Source: Pontiellaceae bacterium B12227 (lineage in GTDB: Bacteria > Verrucomicrobiota > Kiritimatiellia > Kiritimatiellales > Pontiellaceae). From it: 64,000 nt of DNA. The translations under genes were made by a program, and so were the position numbers. This document shows, piece after piece, positions 1 to 8,490 of the stretch. The stretch lies in assembly GCA_029432775.1 (NCBI GenBank), contig JAROAZ010000011.1, forward strand, positions 124,001-188,000, in the 5' to 3' direction. The number at the start of each line of letters is the position of its first letter. The first letter of the stretch is position 1. Under the pieces are notes generated by a model, which saw nothing but the letters and a program-made list of their open reading frames with translations, was not told the DNA's origin and did not search any database.

Positions 1-1
1 T

Positions 2-142
2 TTATCGCTTCTGTTTACGCTGGCGAACGTGGTGCGAGACCGACTGCCGCAGGCCGGAGGCATGCTGGTGCTGTTTATCGCATTACTGGTCTATGTGCTA
101 CACCGTACGAAGAATGAACTACACGACGAAGAAGCTGAATGA
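2..142 (+). CDS. C-terminus of a membrane protein, probably a transporter (partial)
   Basis: An open frame enters from the left edge and stops at 140-142. It encodes about 46 residues with a hydrophobic segment (MLVLFIALLVYVLH) followed by a charged tail ending in DEEAE. This is how the last helix of a multi-pass transporter usually looks. Its stop lies just before the sulfatase start, so it is probably co-transcribed with the glycan cluster and may import a sugar released by it. The family cannot be named from this fragment; a sodium:solute symporter or MFS carrier would fit the setting. Confidence 0.5.
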   Translation, partial: LSLLFTLANVVRDRLPQAGGMLVLFIALLVYVLHRTKNELHDEEAE

Positions 143-156
143 TTAGGAAAATGAAT

Positions 157-1977
157 ATGAAACGAATTGGATTATTGATGGCGATGTTGGTTGGTGCTTT
201 GGCTGCGGGGGCGGCGAAGCAACCGAATATTCTTTTTATCCTGACCGATGATCAGGGCTATGGCGACATTGGCCGTCATGGTCATCCGGTGCTGGATACG
301 CCGAATATGGATCGGCTGCATGATGAAAGTGTGCGGTTCGATAATTTTTATGTCAGCCCGTCCTGTTCGCCGACGCGCGCCGCGCTGATGACCGGTATGC
401 ACGAATTCCGTAACGGCGTGACGCATACGCTGGAACCGCGCGAACATCTTTCCCTGGAGGCGACCATTCTGCCGCAGCTGCTGAAAACCGCCGGATATAA
501 AACAGGATTTATCGGCAAATGGCATCTGAGCAATAACAAAGGATATGCTCCCGGAGATCGCGGCTTCGACTGGTGCGCCACCAACCCGATGGGGCCGCGT
601 AAACATTTCGATGTGGAGATCATTCGCAACAACAAACGTTTCCCGACGAAGGGCTTTCGCGAGGATGTCTATTTTGACGAATGCATGACGTTCATCGATG
701 AGTGCGGCGACCAACCCTGGTTTATGTATCTCTGCACCTATTCGCCCCACACGCCGCTCGATGCGCCGGCCGATCTGATTGCTAAATATCAGGCCAAGGG
801 GCTGAATGCCGAGCACGCCACCTATATGGCGATGATTGAGAATATCGATCAGAACCTCGGCCGCCTGACCGACTTCCTGAAAAAACGGAAACTGGATAAG
901 GACACCATCGTGATGTTCATCAATGACAACGGTGTGACGAAAGGACTGGATGTTTATAATGCGGGCATGCGCGGCTGCAAAGCCACTTGCTGGGAAGGCG
1001 GAACCCGCGCGATGTCGTTCTGGAAATGGCCGGGTCAATGGAAACCGCAAACCGTGGACAGTCTCACGGCGCATCTCGATGTACTGCCGACGCTGTGCGA
1101 AATCGCCGGTGCAAAAATTCCGGCGGAACTTCAGTCTGAGCTGCAGGGCTACAGTCTGCTGCCGCTGCTGAATTCCAAAGGTTGGAAACATGATGACCGT
1201 ATTCTCTATCACAACGTCGGCCGCTGGCCGTCCGGGACCGCCGCATCGCACAAGCATGCGATGTGCAGTGTACGGAAAGGAAACCTGCTGCTCGTTCGCA
1301 GTGCCGAGTGCGATAACCCCGAGTGTGAAAAATACCAGAGCCAGTGCACCACGATGCGGGCCGTCCGCCGTGGATTGAAAACCACCACCTATGCCAACGG
1401 AACCGCGCAGACCCATTGGGGCGTTACACCGGTCGGGCACTGGGCGTTGTTCGATGTTAAAAAGGATCCGGCCTGCCTGAACGATGTGTCGGCGGCGCAT
1501 CCAGAACACGTTGCCTCCATGATTGCCTCGTACGACAAGTGGTGGGATGAGCAATATCCGGTCATGATCGCTCGCGGTGGCGATGCGGGTGATCCTGATG
1601 CCAGCAAAAATGCAGCATCCCGTGCCCGCCAGCACGCTGCCATGGTAAAGGCTCAAAAGAAGGCCAAGGCCCCGAAGGCGACTCCGAAAGCAACTAAGGC
1701 ACAGGGTTCTATGTTTGAGCGTCTGGATGCCGACGGGAACCAAAAGGTGACGAAGGAAGAATATCTGGCCCTGTTTGTTCCCATGTTCCCGCATAAAGAT
1801 ACGGATGGTGATGGGCTGCTGACTCCAGAAGAATTTCCGTATGCCGGTTCATTCAAGGCGGGCGATACGGACAATGATGGCAAGCTGACCCCGGCGGAAT
1901 TTGAGAGCATGTATGGCGAGCAGTTCCATTCGCGCGATGCCAATGGCGATGGGGTCGTTTCTCCGGACGAGATGTAG
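157..1977 (+). CDS. Secreted sulfatase with C-terminal EF-hand loops
   Basis: This is a formylglycine-dependent sulfatase (family S1) that removes sulfate esters from a glycan or aryl substrate outside the cytoplasm. The alkaline-phosphatase-like fold starts with PNILFILTDDQGYGD (metal-binding Asp pair). The CSPTR motif gives the Cys (about residue 70) that is converted to formylglycine, and GKWHL follows. I chose ATG 157 because AGGA sits 8 bases upstream and the protein then begins with a clean signal peptide (MKRIGLLMAMLVGALAAGAA); ATGs at 139 and 151 are alternatives. After a Lys/Ala/Pro-rich linker the last 90 residues hold four EF-hand-like loops (DADGNQ, DTDGDG, DTDNDG, DANGDG). It is the first complete gene of a cluster with another sulfatase and two fucosidases, so the substrate is probably a sulfated fucan. 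No maturase gene is in the window. Confidence 0.93.
   Translation: MKRIGLLMAMLVGALAAGAAKQPNILFILTDDQGYGDIGRHGHPVLDTPNMDRLHDESVRFDNFYVSPSCSPTRAALMTGMHEFRNGVTHTLEPREHLSLEATILPQLLKTAGYKTGFIGKWHLSNNKGYAPGDRGFDWCATNPMGPRKHFDVEIIRNNKRFPTKGFREDVYFDECMTFIDECGDQPWFMYLCTYSPHTPLDAPADLIAKYQAKGLNAEHATYMAMIENIDQNLGRLTDFLKKRKLDKDTIVMFINDNGVTKGLDVYNAGMRGCKATCWEGGTRAMSFWKWPGQWKPQTVDSLTAHLDVLPTLCEIAGAKIPAELQSELQGYSLLPLLNSKGWKHDDRILYHNVGRWPSGTAASHKHAMCSVRKGNLLLVRSAECDNPECEKYQSQCTTMRAVRRGLKTTTYANGTAQTHWGVTPVGHWALFDVKKDPACLNDVSAAHPEHVASMIASYDKWWDEQYPVMIARGGDAGDPDASKNAASRARQHAAMVKAQKKAKAPKATPKATKAQGSMFERLDADGNQKVTKEEYLALFVPMFPHKDTDGDGLLTPEEFPYAGSFKAGDTDNDGKLTPAEFESMYGEQFHSRDANGDGVVSPDEM
1173..1187. repeat. Dispersed palindrome TTCCAA-N3-TTGGAA, perfect copy
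   Basis: TTCCAA AGG TTGGAA inside the first sulfatase gene, read as SKGW plus flanking residues. It is one of nine perfect copies in the window. Confidence 0.9.
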
Positions 1978-2023
1978 GCTGCATTTTACTGCCAAACATG
2001 CTGCGCATGAAAAGGTATACCTT

Positions 2024-3565
2024 ATGAAAGCTAGAATCGGATTGGTTGTTTTGCTGGCGGGCACGTCGGTGTGTATGGCAGGAGCGGCATCAGTGCTGGA
2101 TATTTTTCCGGATACTGGAATTTCACCCGTTTCCGGAAGCTCGTCCTGTTCGTTTGAATATGAAGCCAGTGGCTCAACTTGGACAGAAGGGGTGCATGAG
2201 GGCCAGGTCTTTCTGGCTTCCATTAAAGGTGACGGCTGGCAGATGGGCGTGGGCAAGGGCGGACAGATCTATTCCCTGCGCGGTATCTTTGGCGAGTCCG
2301 TTCCGCCGCAGCGTGTGGCTTCGCCGTGGAACGATGAGGTCTGGCAGTCGGTGGTCACCAGCGAGAAGCTGATTGCTCCGGTGCAGGATTATCAGAATGC
2401 CAATCGCGATAATTGGAATGAGATTTGGAACAAAACCTTCCCGCTGATGTATTTCGTTCATCAGGCCGGGATCTATACCAAAGGGGCCGGTTCAGACGGA
2501 GGAGCTGTGGCGGCTCCGTTTTATTCGCCGTGCCTGCGTAAACGCTGGAATCCGAAGACGCGCACGCTGGAGCTGGTCAACTGGATGCAGCAGGCGCGCA
2601 CGCCGTGCGTCTGGAAATCGGGCGTACTAATTTATACCGCCTACCGCGATCTCGGCGAAGGCTGTATTGAGGTCAATCAGGTGCTGCACAATTTCGGCAC
2701 CGAAACGCTGACCTTTCTGAATACGCCCTGGGGCGGGGTGCGCGACTCATCGCTGCCGCATCCCGTTATGTCCAATGCGGATGGTTCGTGGGAGGCCGCC
2801 GAGGGGCTTTACGGGTGGACTGATGTGCCGACGCGCCATCTGGTGGATACGGGCGGCTGGATGGCCTGGACCCAGGATACCAAAAAGAAAGACAGCCCTA
2901 CGCTGGCACTGGTGTTTGGTACAGACCTGAACGATGTATCAAACGGGAAGCGTAAAGACGAAGCGATCCGTTGGGGCAACGCCGGGAACGACAAAGTTCG
3001 CGACTATGAAGTCGCCGAACGTATGAGCCATGCAAATGTGGAGCCGGGCGATTCCTGGTCGGTTCGCTGGTATCTCGTGGCGGGTGAATTTTCCAAGGTT
3101 CGGAAAAGAGCCGCACGTTTGTCTGAAAAGGCCGGGGTTTCCGAGTTGAAGTTTGACGCCCTGGTGAAGCAACCGGTCTGGATCAACGGCGATAAGGTTA
3201 CAACCGAAGGAAAGGGAAAGCCGACGCTTGAACTTTGCGCTTTTCCGGCCAAGGGAACGGTTCCTGTTTTCCTGCTTAAAGATAAACGAACCGGGAAGAA
3301 GCTGATTACCACCGATGCCTACGCACTGGCCGAATCGGAGCCTTATCCGAATCCGCTGCCGAAGGAGCTCGAGATCTACGATATCTACGACGATCGCAGG
3401 ATTTACAGACAGTACGCACCCCACATTGGCTATGAAAACCTGCTGGGTTTTGCGTTCAAAGAAAAGCCGGTGGATAGGAAGGTTGAAAGGCTGACGATTA
3501 CCCAGACTGAAAAACTGTCGTTGGACGCCGAAGCTGCCAAGCTTTGGATTCCTTCGGCCAAATAG
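2024..3565 (+). CDS. Secreted protein of unknown function in sulfatase/fucosidase cluster
   Basis: I do not recognise this family. The 513-residue product starts with a signal peptide (MKARIGLVVLLAGTSVCMAG). The open frame extends upstream to 1901, inside the sulfatase gene, but ATG 2024 has an AAGG upstream and gives the signal peptide, so I take it as the start. The body is rich in Trp, Gly and beta-type segments (for example LELVNWMQQARTPCVWKSG and GTETLTFLNTPWGGVRDS). It resembles the large beta-sandwich proteins common in polysaccharide loci, but no catalytic motif is visible. Position between two sulfatases, 46 and 12 bases from its neighbours, suggests a role in binding or cleaving the same glycan. 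That is inference from context only. Confidence 0.8.
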   Translation: MKARIGLVVLLAGTSVCMAGAASVLDIFPDTGISPVSGSSSCSFEYEASGSTWTEGVHEGQVFLASIKGDGWQMGVGKGGQIYSLRGIFGESVPPQRVASPWNDEVWQSVVTSEKLIAPVQDYQNANRDNWNEIWNKTFPLMYFVHQAGIYTKGAGSDGGAVAAPFYSPCLRKRWNPKTRTLELVNWMQQARTPCVWKSGVLIYTAYRDLGEGCIEVNQVLHNFGTETLTFLNTPWGGVRDSSLPHPVMSNADGSWEAAEGLYGWTDVPTRHLVDTGGWMAWTQDTKKKDSPTLALVFGTDLNDVSNGKRKDEAIRWGNAGNDKVRDYEVAERMSHANVEPGDSWSVRWYLVAGEFSKVRKRAARLSEKAGVSELKFDALVKQPVWINGDKVTTEGKGKPTLELCAFPAKGTVPVFLLKDKRTGKKLITTDAYALAESEPYPNPLPKELEIYDIYDDRRIYRQYAPHIGYENLLGFAFKEKPVDRKVERLTITQTEKLSLDAEAAKLWIPSAK

Positions 3566-3572
3566 AAAGGAT

Positions 3573-3587
3573 TTCCAATGATTGGAA
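3573..3587. repeat. Dispersed palindrome, perfect copy over a start codon
   Basis: TTCCAA TGA TTGGAA, symmetric to 17 bases (3572-3588) around a single central base. The presumed ATG of the second sulfatase (3578-3580) lies in the middle. Confidence 0.9.
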
Positions 3588-5020
3588 AACTGAAGCGGCT
3601 TCGCCGCAAATTGAAGAATTTAGATTGCCGATTGCCGATTTATGGGTCTGCGACGCTTTTGGCTTATCTTTTCTCTTTTTCTCTGTGTGCTCATTCAGCA
3701 ATCGGCAATCAAAAATCGGTAATGGTGCAGCCCAATATCATTTTTATCTTTGCTGATGATTGGGGCTATGGCGACCTGGGGATTCATGGCAGCACATTTT
3801 GTGAAACGCCGCGACTGGATCAGATGGCCGAAGAGGGGATTGATTTCCAGAACTTTACGGTCAACCATCCGGTTTGTTCTCCAAGCCGGACCGCAGTAAT
3901 CACCGGGCAGTTTCCCGCGCGGCATTCGGTGCATCAGCATTTTGCATCGACGGAACATCATGTACGTGCGGGTATGCCCGACTGGCTGGATCCGCAGGCG
4001 CCGATGCTTCCGCGTATGCTGAAAGAGGCCGGGTATGCCACAGCCCATTTCGGTAAATGGCACTTATGCAACGACCACATTCCGGATGGTCCGATGCCCC
4101 CGGAATACGGCTATGATGAATTCGGGGCATTCAATCTGCCGAACGAGGCGCCGGAACAAATGCCGACTGTTGCAACGTGTCCGCGCGCCGTTGATTTTAT
4201 TAAACGCCACAAAGAACAGCCGTTTTTTATCAACCTGTGGCTGCACGAAACCCACACGCCGCATTATCCCCTGGAGCAATATCTTGAACAGTTTAAAACG
4301 CTGGACGAACAAAAGCAGGTTTACGCGGCGGTAGTGGCCGAAGGAGACGCGGGCGTCGGGCTGGTACTCGATACGTTGAAGGAGCTGGAGCTCGACGAAA
4401 ATACGCTGGTCATTTTTTCTTCCGATAACGGTCCCGAATGGACCGGCACGAAAAAACAGACAGACGACACGTCAACCGGCCCCGGGCTTGGGACGTTTTA
4501 TTCCGTCGGCGAAAAAGGGGAGTTGAAGGGGCGGAAACGCTCGCTGTATGCGGGCGGTATTCGCGTGCCGTTTATTGCGCGTTGGCCCGGCGTGATTCCG
4601 GCTGGCAAAGCCGACCGGGAATCTGTGCTGACAGCCGTGGACCTGCTGCCGACCTTTATGGAGCTGGCGGGCGAGAAGCTTCCGAAAGATTATCAGCCGG
4701 ACGGAGAGAGTATGGTTTCCGCATTAAAGGGCAAGGAGTTTACACGCAGTAAGCCGATCTTCTGGGAATGGGCTCCGGCACGGAATCATCCCGAAGTCTG
4801 GCCGCATCAGGGGATCTGTGAAGGGAAGTGGAAACTGTTACTCAATGAGAAGCTGGGGAAAGCCGAACTTTACAATTTAGAAGATGACTGGTCGGAAGCG
4901 TCTGATGTTTCAGGGGCACATCCCGAGACCGTCGAAAAATTAACGGCGCAGATACATGCCTGGAAGAAGACCCTGCCGACAGAACTGCCGGTATCGTGTT
5001 TTTCCAAAAACAGGAAATAG
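3578..5020 (+). CDS. Secreted sulfatase (family S1)
   Basis: A second formylglycine sulfatase, 480 residues. PNIIFIFADDWGYGD gives the metal-binding start of the fold, CSPSR holds the Cys (residue 100) that becomes formylglycine, GKWHL follows, and SSDNGPE is a metal/substrate segment. It lacks the EF-hand tail of the first sulfatase. With ATG 3578 the N-terminus is a basic, then hydrophobic stretch (YGSATLLAYLFSFSLCAHS) that would work as a signal peptide. That stretch is encoded by repeat DNA, and an internal ATG at 3722 would begin just before the conserved domain. AGAAAGG lies upstream of 3578. Only one base separates its stop from the next gene's ATG. It probably desulfates the same polymer at a different position. 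Confidence 0.92.
   Translation: MIGKLKRLRRKLKNLDCRLPIYGSATLLAYLFSFSLCAHSAIGNQKSVMVQPNIIFIFADDWGYGDLGIHGSTFCETPRLDQMAEEGIDFQNFTVNHPVCSPSRTAVITGQFPARHSVHQHFASTEHHVRAGMPDWLDPQAPMLPRMLKEAGYATAHFGKWHLCNDHIPDGPMPPEYGYDEFGAFNLPNEAPEQMPTVATCPRAVDFIKRHKEQPFFINLWLHETHTPHYPLEQYLEQFKTLDEQKQVYAAVVAEGDAGVGLVLDTLKELELDENTLVIFSSDNGPEWTGTKKQTDDTSTGPGLGTFYSVGEKGELKGRKRSLYAGGIRVPFIARWPGVIPAGKADRESVLTAVDLLPTFMELAGEKLPKDYQPDGESMVSALKGKEFTRSKPIFWEWAPARNHPEVWPHQGICEGKWKLLLNEKLGKAELYNLEDDWSEASDVSGAHPETVEKLTAQIHAWKKTLPTELPVSCFSKNRK
3624..3710. repeat. Inverted repeat inside sulfatase signal-peptide region
   Basis: GATTGCCGATT (3624-3634) is matched by its exact complement AATCGGCAATC (3700-3710). The GATTGCC unit is tandem on the left, and a GCGGC-TTC-GCCGC hairpin lies just before at about 3597-3609. 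The whole stretch is translated as the N-terminus of the second sulfatase. Confidence 0.75.
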
Positions 5021-5021
5021 T

Positions 5022-6230
5022 ATGAAACGCACACTGATCGCCTGTTGTTATGGTCTTGCTCTCACTGCTGCCGGAACTGATCTTGATGATGTAGCCGCAT
5101 TAGGAATGCTGACCAATGCTCCCACCATGCAGCTGGCAGATGGTTTCCAATCTATGGAAAACCTTAAAGCCATCTATTTTGATGCACTGGACTACCAGGG
5201 AAAGCCGACTAAGGTTTTTGCATGGCTTGGGTTACCCGAATCGTGTGAAGGAAAAGTGCCTGGAGTCGTGCTGGTTCATGGAGGCGGCGGAACCGCTTTT
5301 AAGGCCTGGGTGCAGAAATGGAATGAGAAAGGGTTTGCTGCCATCAGTATTGCGGTGGAAGGGCAGACCGACCTCAAAAATCCGAAGGGGAAGGATCCGG
5401 ATAATCCCAGTGGCTGGACTGCCCACGCCTGGGCCGGCCCGCGCCGTAAAGGTATTTACGGCGACTCCGGCGAACCGCTGAAGGATCAATGGATGTATCA
5501 CGCCGTGGCCGATACTATTCTGGCCAACTCGCTGCTCCGCTCTCTGCCGGAAGTGAATGCCGATCAGGTAGGCCTTATGGGGATTTCCTGGGGCGGGGTG
5601 ATTACCTCGACCGTGATCGGAATCGACGACCGTTTTGCCTTTGCCATTCCAACCTATGGATGCGGAAGCCTGGCAACGGCGGAGAATCAATACGGACGGA
5701 CGCTGGGAAACAATGAACTGTATAAACGGGTATGGGATCCGATGGTTCGCCTGAACGGGGCGAACATGCCAACGCTCTGGCTCTCGTGGCCGGGCGATTC
5801 CCACTTCCCGCTGGATAAACAGGCTGATTGCTATAGAGCCATGCCCGGAGCAACCATGATCAGTCTGATTCCCGGGATGAAACACGGCCACGGTGCGGGG
5901 TGGAACCCGCCGGACAGCTACGCCTTTGCATCATCCGTGGTCAGCAATGGTGCGCCCTGGTGCCGGGCAACGGACGCTCATGTGATGAACCGCTGCGCAG
6001 TGGCGACCTTCGAAAGTGTTGAACCTTTGGAGGAGGCTGTTTTGGTATCAACGGTTGACTCGGGAGTAACCGGTTCCCGCAAATGGACGCAGGCGGAAGC
6101 GGTGATTTCGGAGAAGGGGGAACATCGTTGGCATGTCAGTGCACCTTTGCCATCTGAAACGACGGCCTGGTTTATGAATGTGAAGCGTGATGGGCTGACG
6201 GTAAGTTCAGCGTATCAAATGGTTCCCTAA
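5022..6230 (+). CDS. Secreted alpha/beta hydrolase (dienelactone/acetyl-esterase type)
   Basis: A 402-residue serine hydrolase. GISWGG (Ser about 189) is the nucleophile elbow, VVLVHGGGGTAFK is the oxyanion-hole strand, and a late Asp/His region is seen as WLSWPGDSHFP and GMKHGHGAG. The product starts with MKRTLIACCYGLALTAAGT, a short signal peptide. It begins one base after the sulfatase stop, so the two are almost certainly in one transcript. By family it could be a carbohydrate acetyl-esterase or a peptidase of the prolyl-oligopeptidase clan. In this setting, removal of acetyl groups from a sulfated fucan is the likeliest job. The last 90 residues form an additional domain after the hydrolase fold that I do not recognise. 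Confidence 0.82.
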   Translation: MKRTLIACCYGLALTAAGTDLDDVAALGMLTNAPTMQLADGFQSMENLKAIYFDALDYQGKPTKVFAWLGLPESCEGKVPGVVLVHGGGGTAFKAWVQKWNEKGFAAISIAVEGQTDLKNPKGKDPDNPSGWTAHAWAGPRRKGIYGDSGEPLKDQWMYHAVADTILANSLLRSLPEVNADQVGLMGISWGGVITSTVIGIDDRFAFAIPTYGCGSLATAENQYGRTLGNNELYKRVWDPMVRLNGANMPTLWLSWPGDSHFPLDKQADCYRAMPGATMISLIPGMKHGHGAGWNPPDSYAFASSVVSNGAPWCRATDAHVMNRCAVATFESVEPLEEAVLVSTVDSGVTGSRKWTQAEAVISEKGEHRWHVSAPLPSETTAWFMNVKRDGLTVSSAYQMVP

Positions 6231-6405
6231 ACTCGTCATTGCGTTGACGGGGCGGGTGTGCTCTTGAATGAACGGGATTCAAAAGGTCTCAAAAAACGTT
6301 TCGGTATCCTGTATTTGGGGGATGGTCCGATATATATCGCATGCTAGCTTTAATGGAAGTCGGTGTACTGGATTCCGGCAGAAGCAGGCTTGGAGAGGTA
6401 GATTC

Positions 6406-8175
6406 ATGAAGAAAATAATGATTTTAGGATTGGCAGGGCTTTTGGCCATGCAGAGCAGCATTGCCGCGAAAAACGGTATGGATGAAATGTGGGGCGAGAG
6501 CACGGTTAAGCTGCGTGCGGAAAATGCCAAACGCGGCCAGCTTTTCGATGAGGGTAATTATGCCATGTTTATCCATTGGGGGCTCTATTCCCAGCTCGGC
6601 AATAAGGTGGACGGAAAAACCTACTATGGCATTGGCGAATGGATCATGAATTCGCGCATGGCCGGTATTCCGGTTGACGAATATAAAGAGCTGGCCAGTA
6701 CCTTCAATCCCGTGGAGTTCGATGCCAAGGCCATTGCAAAGCTGGCAAAAGACGCCGGCATGAAATACATCGTTATTACCAGTAAACATCACGATGGCTT
6801 TGCGATGTATGACTCCAAGGCATGCGATTTCAATATCACAAAAACCACGCCCTGGGCGAAAGATCCGATGCACGAGCTAGCGGCCGCATGTCGCGCGGAG
6901 GGGCTAGGATTTGGATTCTATTATTCCCATAACCAGGACTGGACGTTCCCCGGAGGCGGCAAAGGACCGAAGGTGGATGAAAACGGTGAAGCCGCGACGT
7001 TTGATGATTATTTTAAGAAAAAGTGTCTGCCGCAGGTGGAGGAAATCACCACGCAATACGGGCCGATTGAAATGGTTTGGTTCGATACGCCCGGAAAGAT
7101 GCCGAAGAAATATGTGCAGCAGCTGGTGGATGTGGTTCGTAAGAATCAGCCTAACGCCTTGATTTCCGGTCGGGCCGGACACAACCTCGGCGACTATCAG
7201 TCGCTGGGTGATATGGAAGTGCCGCACAGGAATGTGGCTGGTTTATGGGAGAGTGTTGATACAACCAACGATTCCTGGGCCTATGCCTGGTATGATAACT
7301 ATTGGAAAACCCCGAAAGAAATTCTGCGCCGACTGATTGCAACCGTTGGGCGCGGGGGTACTTATATGCTGAACATCGGTCCGGATGGTGCGGGGGCGGT
7401 GCCCGAACGGGCGGCGCGAGCGCTGGAGCAATCCGGCGAATGGATTCGCCGCTATCCGCAGGCCATCTACAATGCAGGGGCTTCACCCTGGGAACATGCA
7501 CTACCGTGGGGCGATGTCACGGTGAATGGAAATAAACTGATTCTTTCAGTTTTTGAATGGCCGACAACCGGCAAACTCTATCTGCCGGGATTAAAAACCG
7601 AAATTGTTTCTGCAAAACTGCTGAATAGAAGCGGTTCTGAAGAGGTTGTATATAACCGTTCCAATGGCTGGACGATCTTTGACCTGCCTTGCCATGCACC
7701 TGAAAAAATGGTTTCTGTGATCGAACTCGAATTGGCCGGAATCCCGCAGGCTGATCCGACTTTCGGAATCGATCCCAATATCGGGACCGAGATTCTGGCT
7801 GAGTTTGCCGAGGTTGAAGGTGCGGAGCAGTCGCAAAAACGCTGGATGGAAAAATTCGGCGAATGGAAACGGATCATTCGTGTGCATAACTGGAAAGAAG
7901 GCGGTAAGGCGACCTTCGAAGTGGACGTGCTCAAGGCCGGCGACTACTGCGTGGACCTGACCTATGCCGGCGAGGGCCGTCTGGTGTGGGGCGTAACGAT
8001 TGAGGGTGGAGAGCATATTCAGAACGAGCAGAACTCTTCGCATAACTATCAGGAATTCCCTATAGGATGGATCAATTTTCCAAAGGCTGGAAAATATAAG
8101 GTAGCGGTATCCTGTCTTGATGGTGACTGCAAATCCTCCAGTCTCAAGGCCATACACTTTACCCCGGTTTGGTAA
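6406..8175 (+). CDS. Alpha-L-fucosidase, GH29, with C-terminal accessory domain
   Basis: GH29 retaining fucosidase that releases L-fucose from glycans. MFIHWGLYSQLG and YIVITSKHHDGFAMYDS are family hallmarks, and WFDTPG places the nucleophile Asp at about residue 227. The catalytic barrel spans roughly residues 30-340, followed by a beta-sandwich and a C-terminal region (about 460-589) that looks like a carbohydrate-binding module. ATG 6406 was chosen over an upstream frame because GGAGAGG precedes it and the product then begins with a signal peptide (MKKIMILGLAGLLAMQSSIAA). The 175 bases before it hold no gene I can see. It probably acts after the two sulfatases. Confidence 0.93.
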   Translation: MKKIMILGLAGLLAMQSSIAAKNGMDEMWGESTVKLRAENAKRGQLFDEGNYAMFIHWGLYSQLGNKVDGKTYYGIGEWIMNSRMAGIPVDEYKELASTFNPVEFDAKAIAKLAKDAGMKYIVITSKHHDGFAMYDSKACDFNITKTTPWAKDPMHELAAACRAEGLGFGFYYSHNQDWTFPGGGKGPKVDENGEAATFDDYFKKKCLPQVEEITTQYGPIEMVWFDTPGKMPKKYVQQLVDVVRKNQPNALISGRAGHNLGDYQSLGDMEVPHRNVAGLWESVDTTNDSWAYAWYDNYWKTPKEILRRLIATVGRGGTYMLNIGPDGAGAVPERAARALEQSGEWIRRYPQAIYNAGASPWEHALPWGDVTVNGNKLILSVFEWPTTGKLYLPGLKTEIVSAKLLNRSGSEEVVYNRSNGWTIFDLPCHAPEKMVSVIELELAGIPQADPTFGIDPNIGTEILAEFAEVEGAEQSQKRWMEKFGEWKRIIRVHNWKEGGKATFEVDVLKAGDYCVDLTYAGEGRLVWGVTIEGGEHIQNEQNSSHNYQEFPIGWINFPKAGKYKVAVSCLDGDCKSSSLKAIHFTPVW

Positions 8176-8490
8176 CGACGAGGTAACAAGCAGCCCATAA
8201 AGCGAAGAGAATGATTTCAGGCGAAAGAATCATGAAAGCTGTATTGCGCAGGTTGTCAGACATTAATCCGATGTCTTTTTCTTTCGGAAAAAAAAGGCCT
8301 GTTTAGTGGGCTCGTTTGACGGCGGCACGCCAGCGTTCGGTGCGTCCCGGAAGAAGGCGATTTTCAACCTGAAGACCATCATCTTGGATCCCGTTGAACC
8401 TTAGCGGTGTCCTAATTCCGTTCCGAAGCGATCATAGATGTTTAATGGATTTTTGGGCAACCCGCCCGATCGCTAACCAAGGAGAAAAAG
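8176..8490. other. Gap between fucosidases with a possible minus-strand gene remnant
   Basis: This 315-base gap has no full gene. On the minus strand, 8303-8431 is open for 42 codons with no start codon, ending in GRTERWRAAVKRAH and a stop. It reads like the tail of a lost protein, but I cannot place its family. The SD AAGGAG of the next gene is at 8479-8484. I see no convincing promoter or terminator. Confidence 0.3.

Noticed and set aside
172..1794. Long open frame antisense to the first sulfatase
   Set aside because: It mirrors the codon bias of the sulfatase gene; the plus-strand product has clear catalytic motifs and the antisense product resembles nothing.
1901..2023. Upstream extension of the 513-residue secreted protein into the sulfatase gene
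   Set aside because: The extension overlaps sulfatase coding DNA in another frame and hides the signal peptide that begins at 2024.
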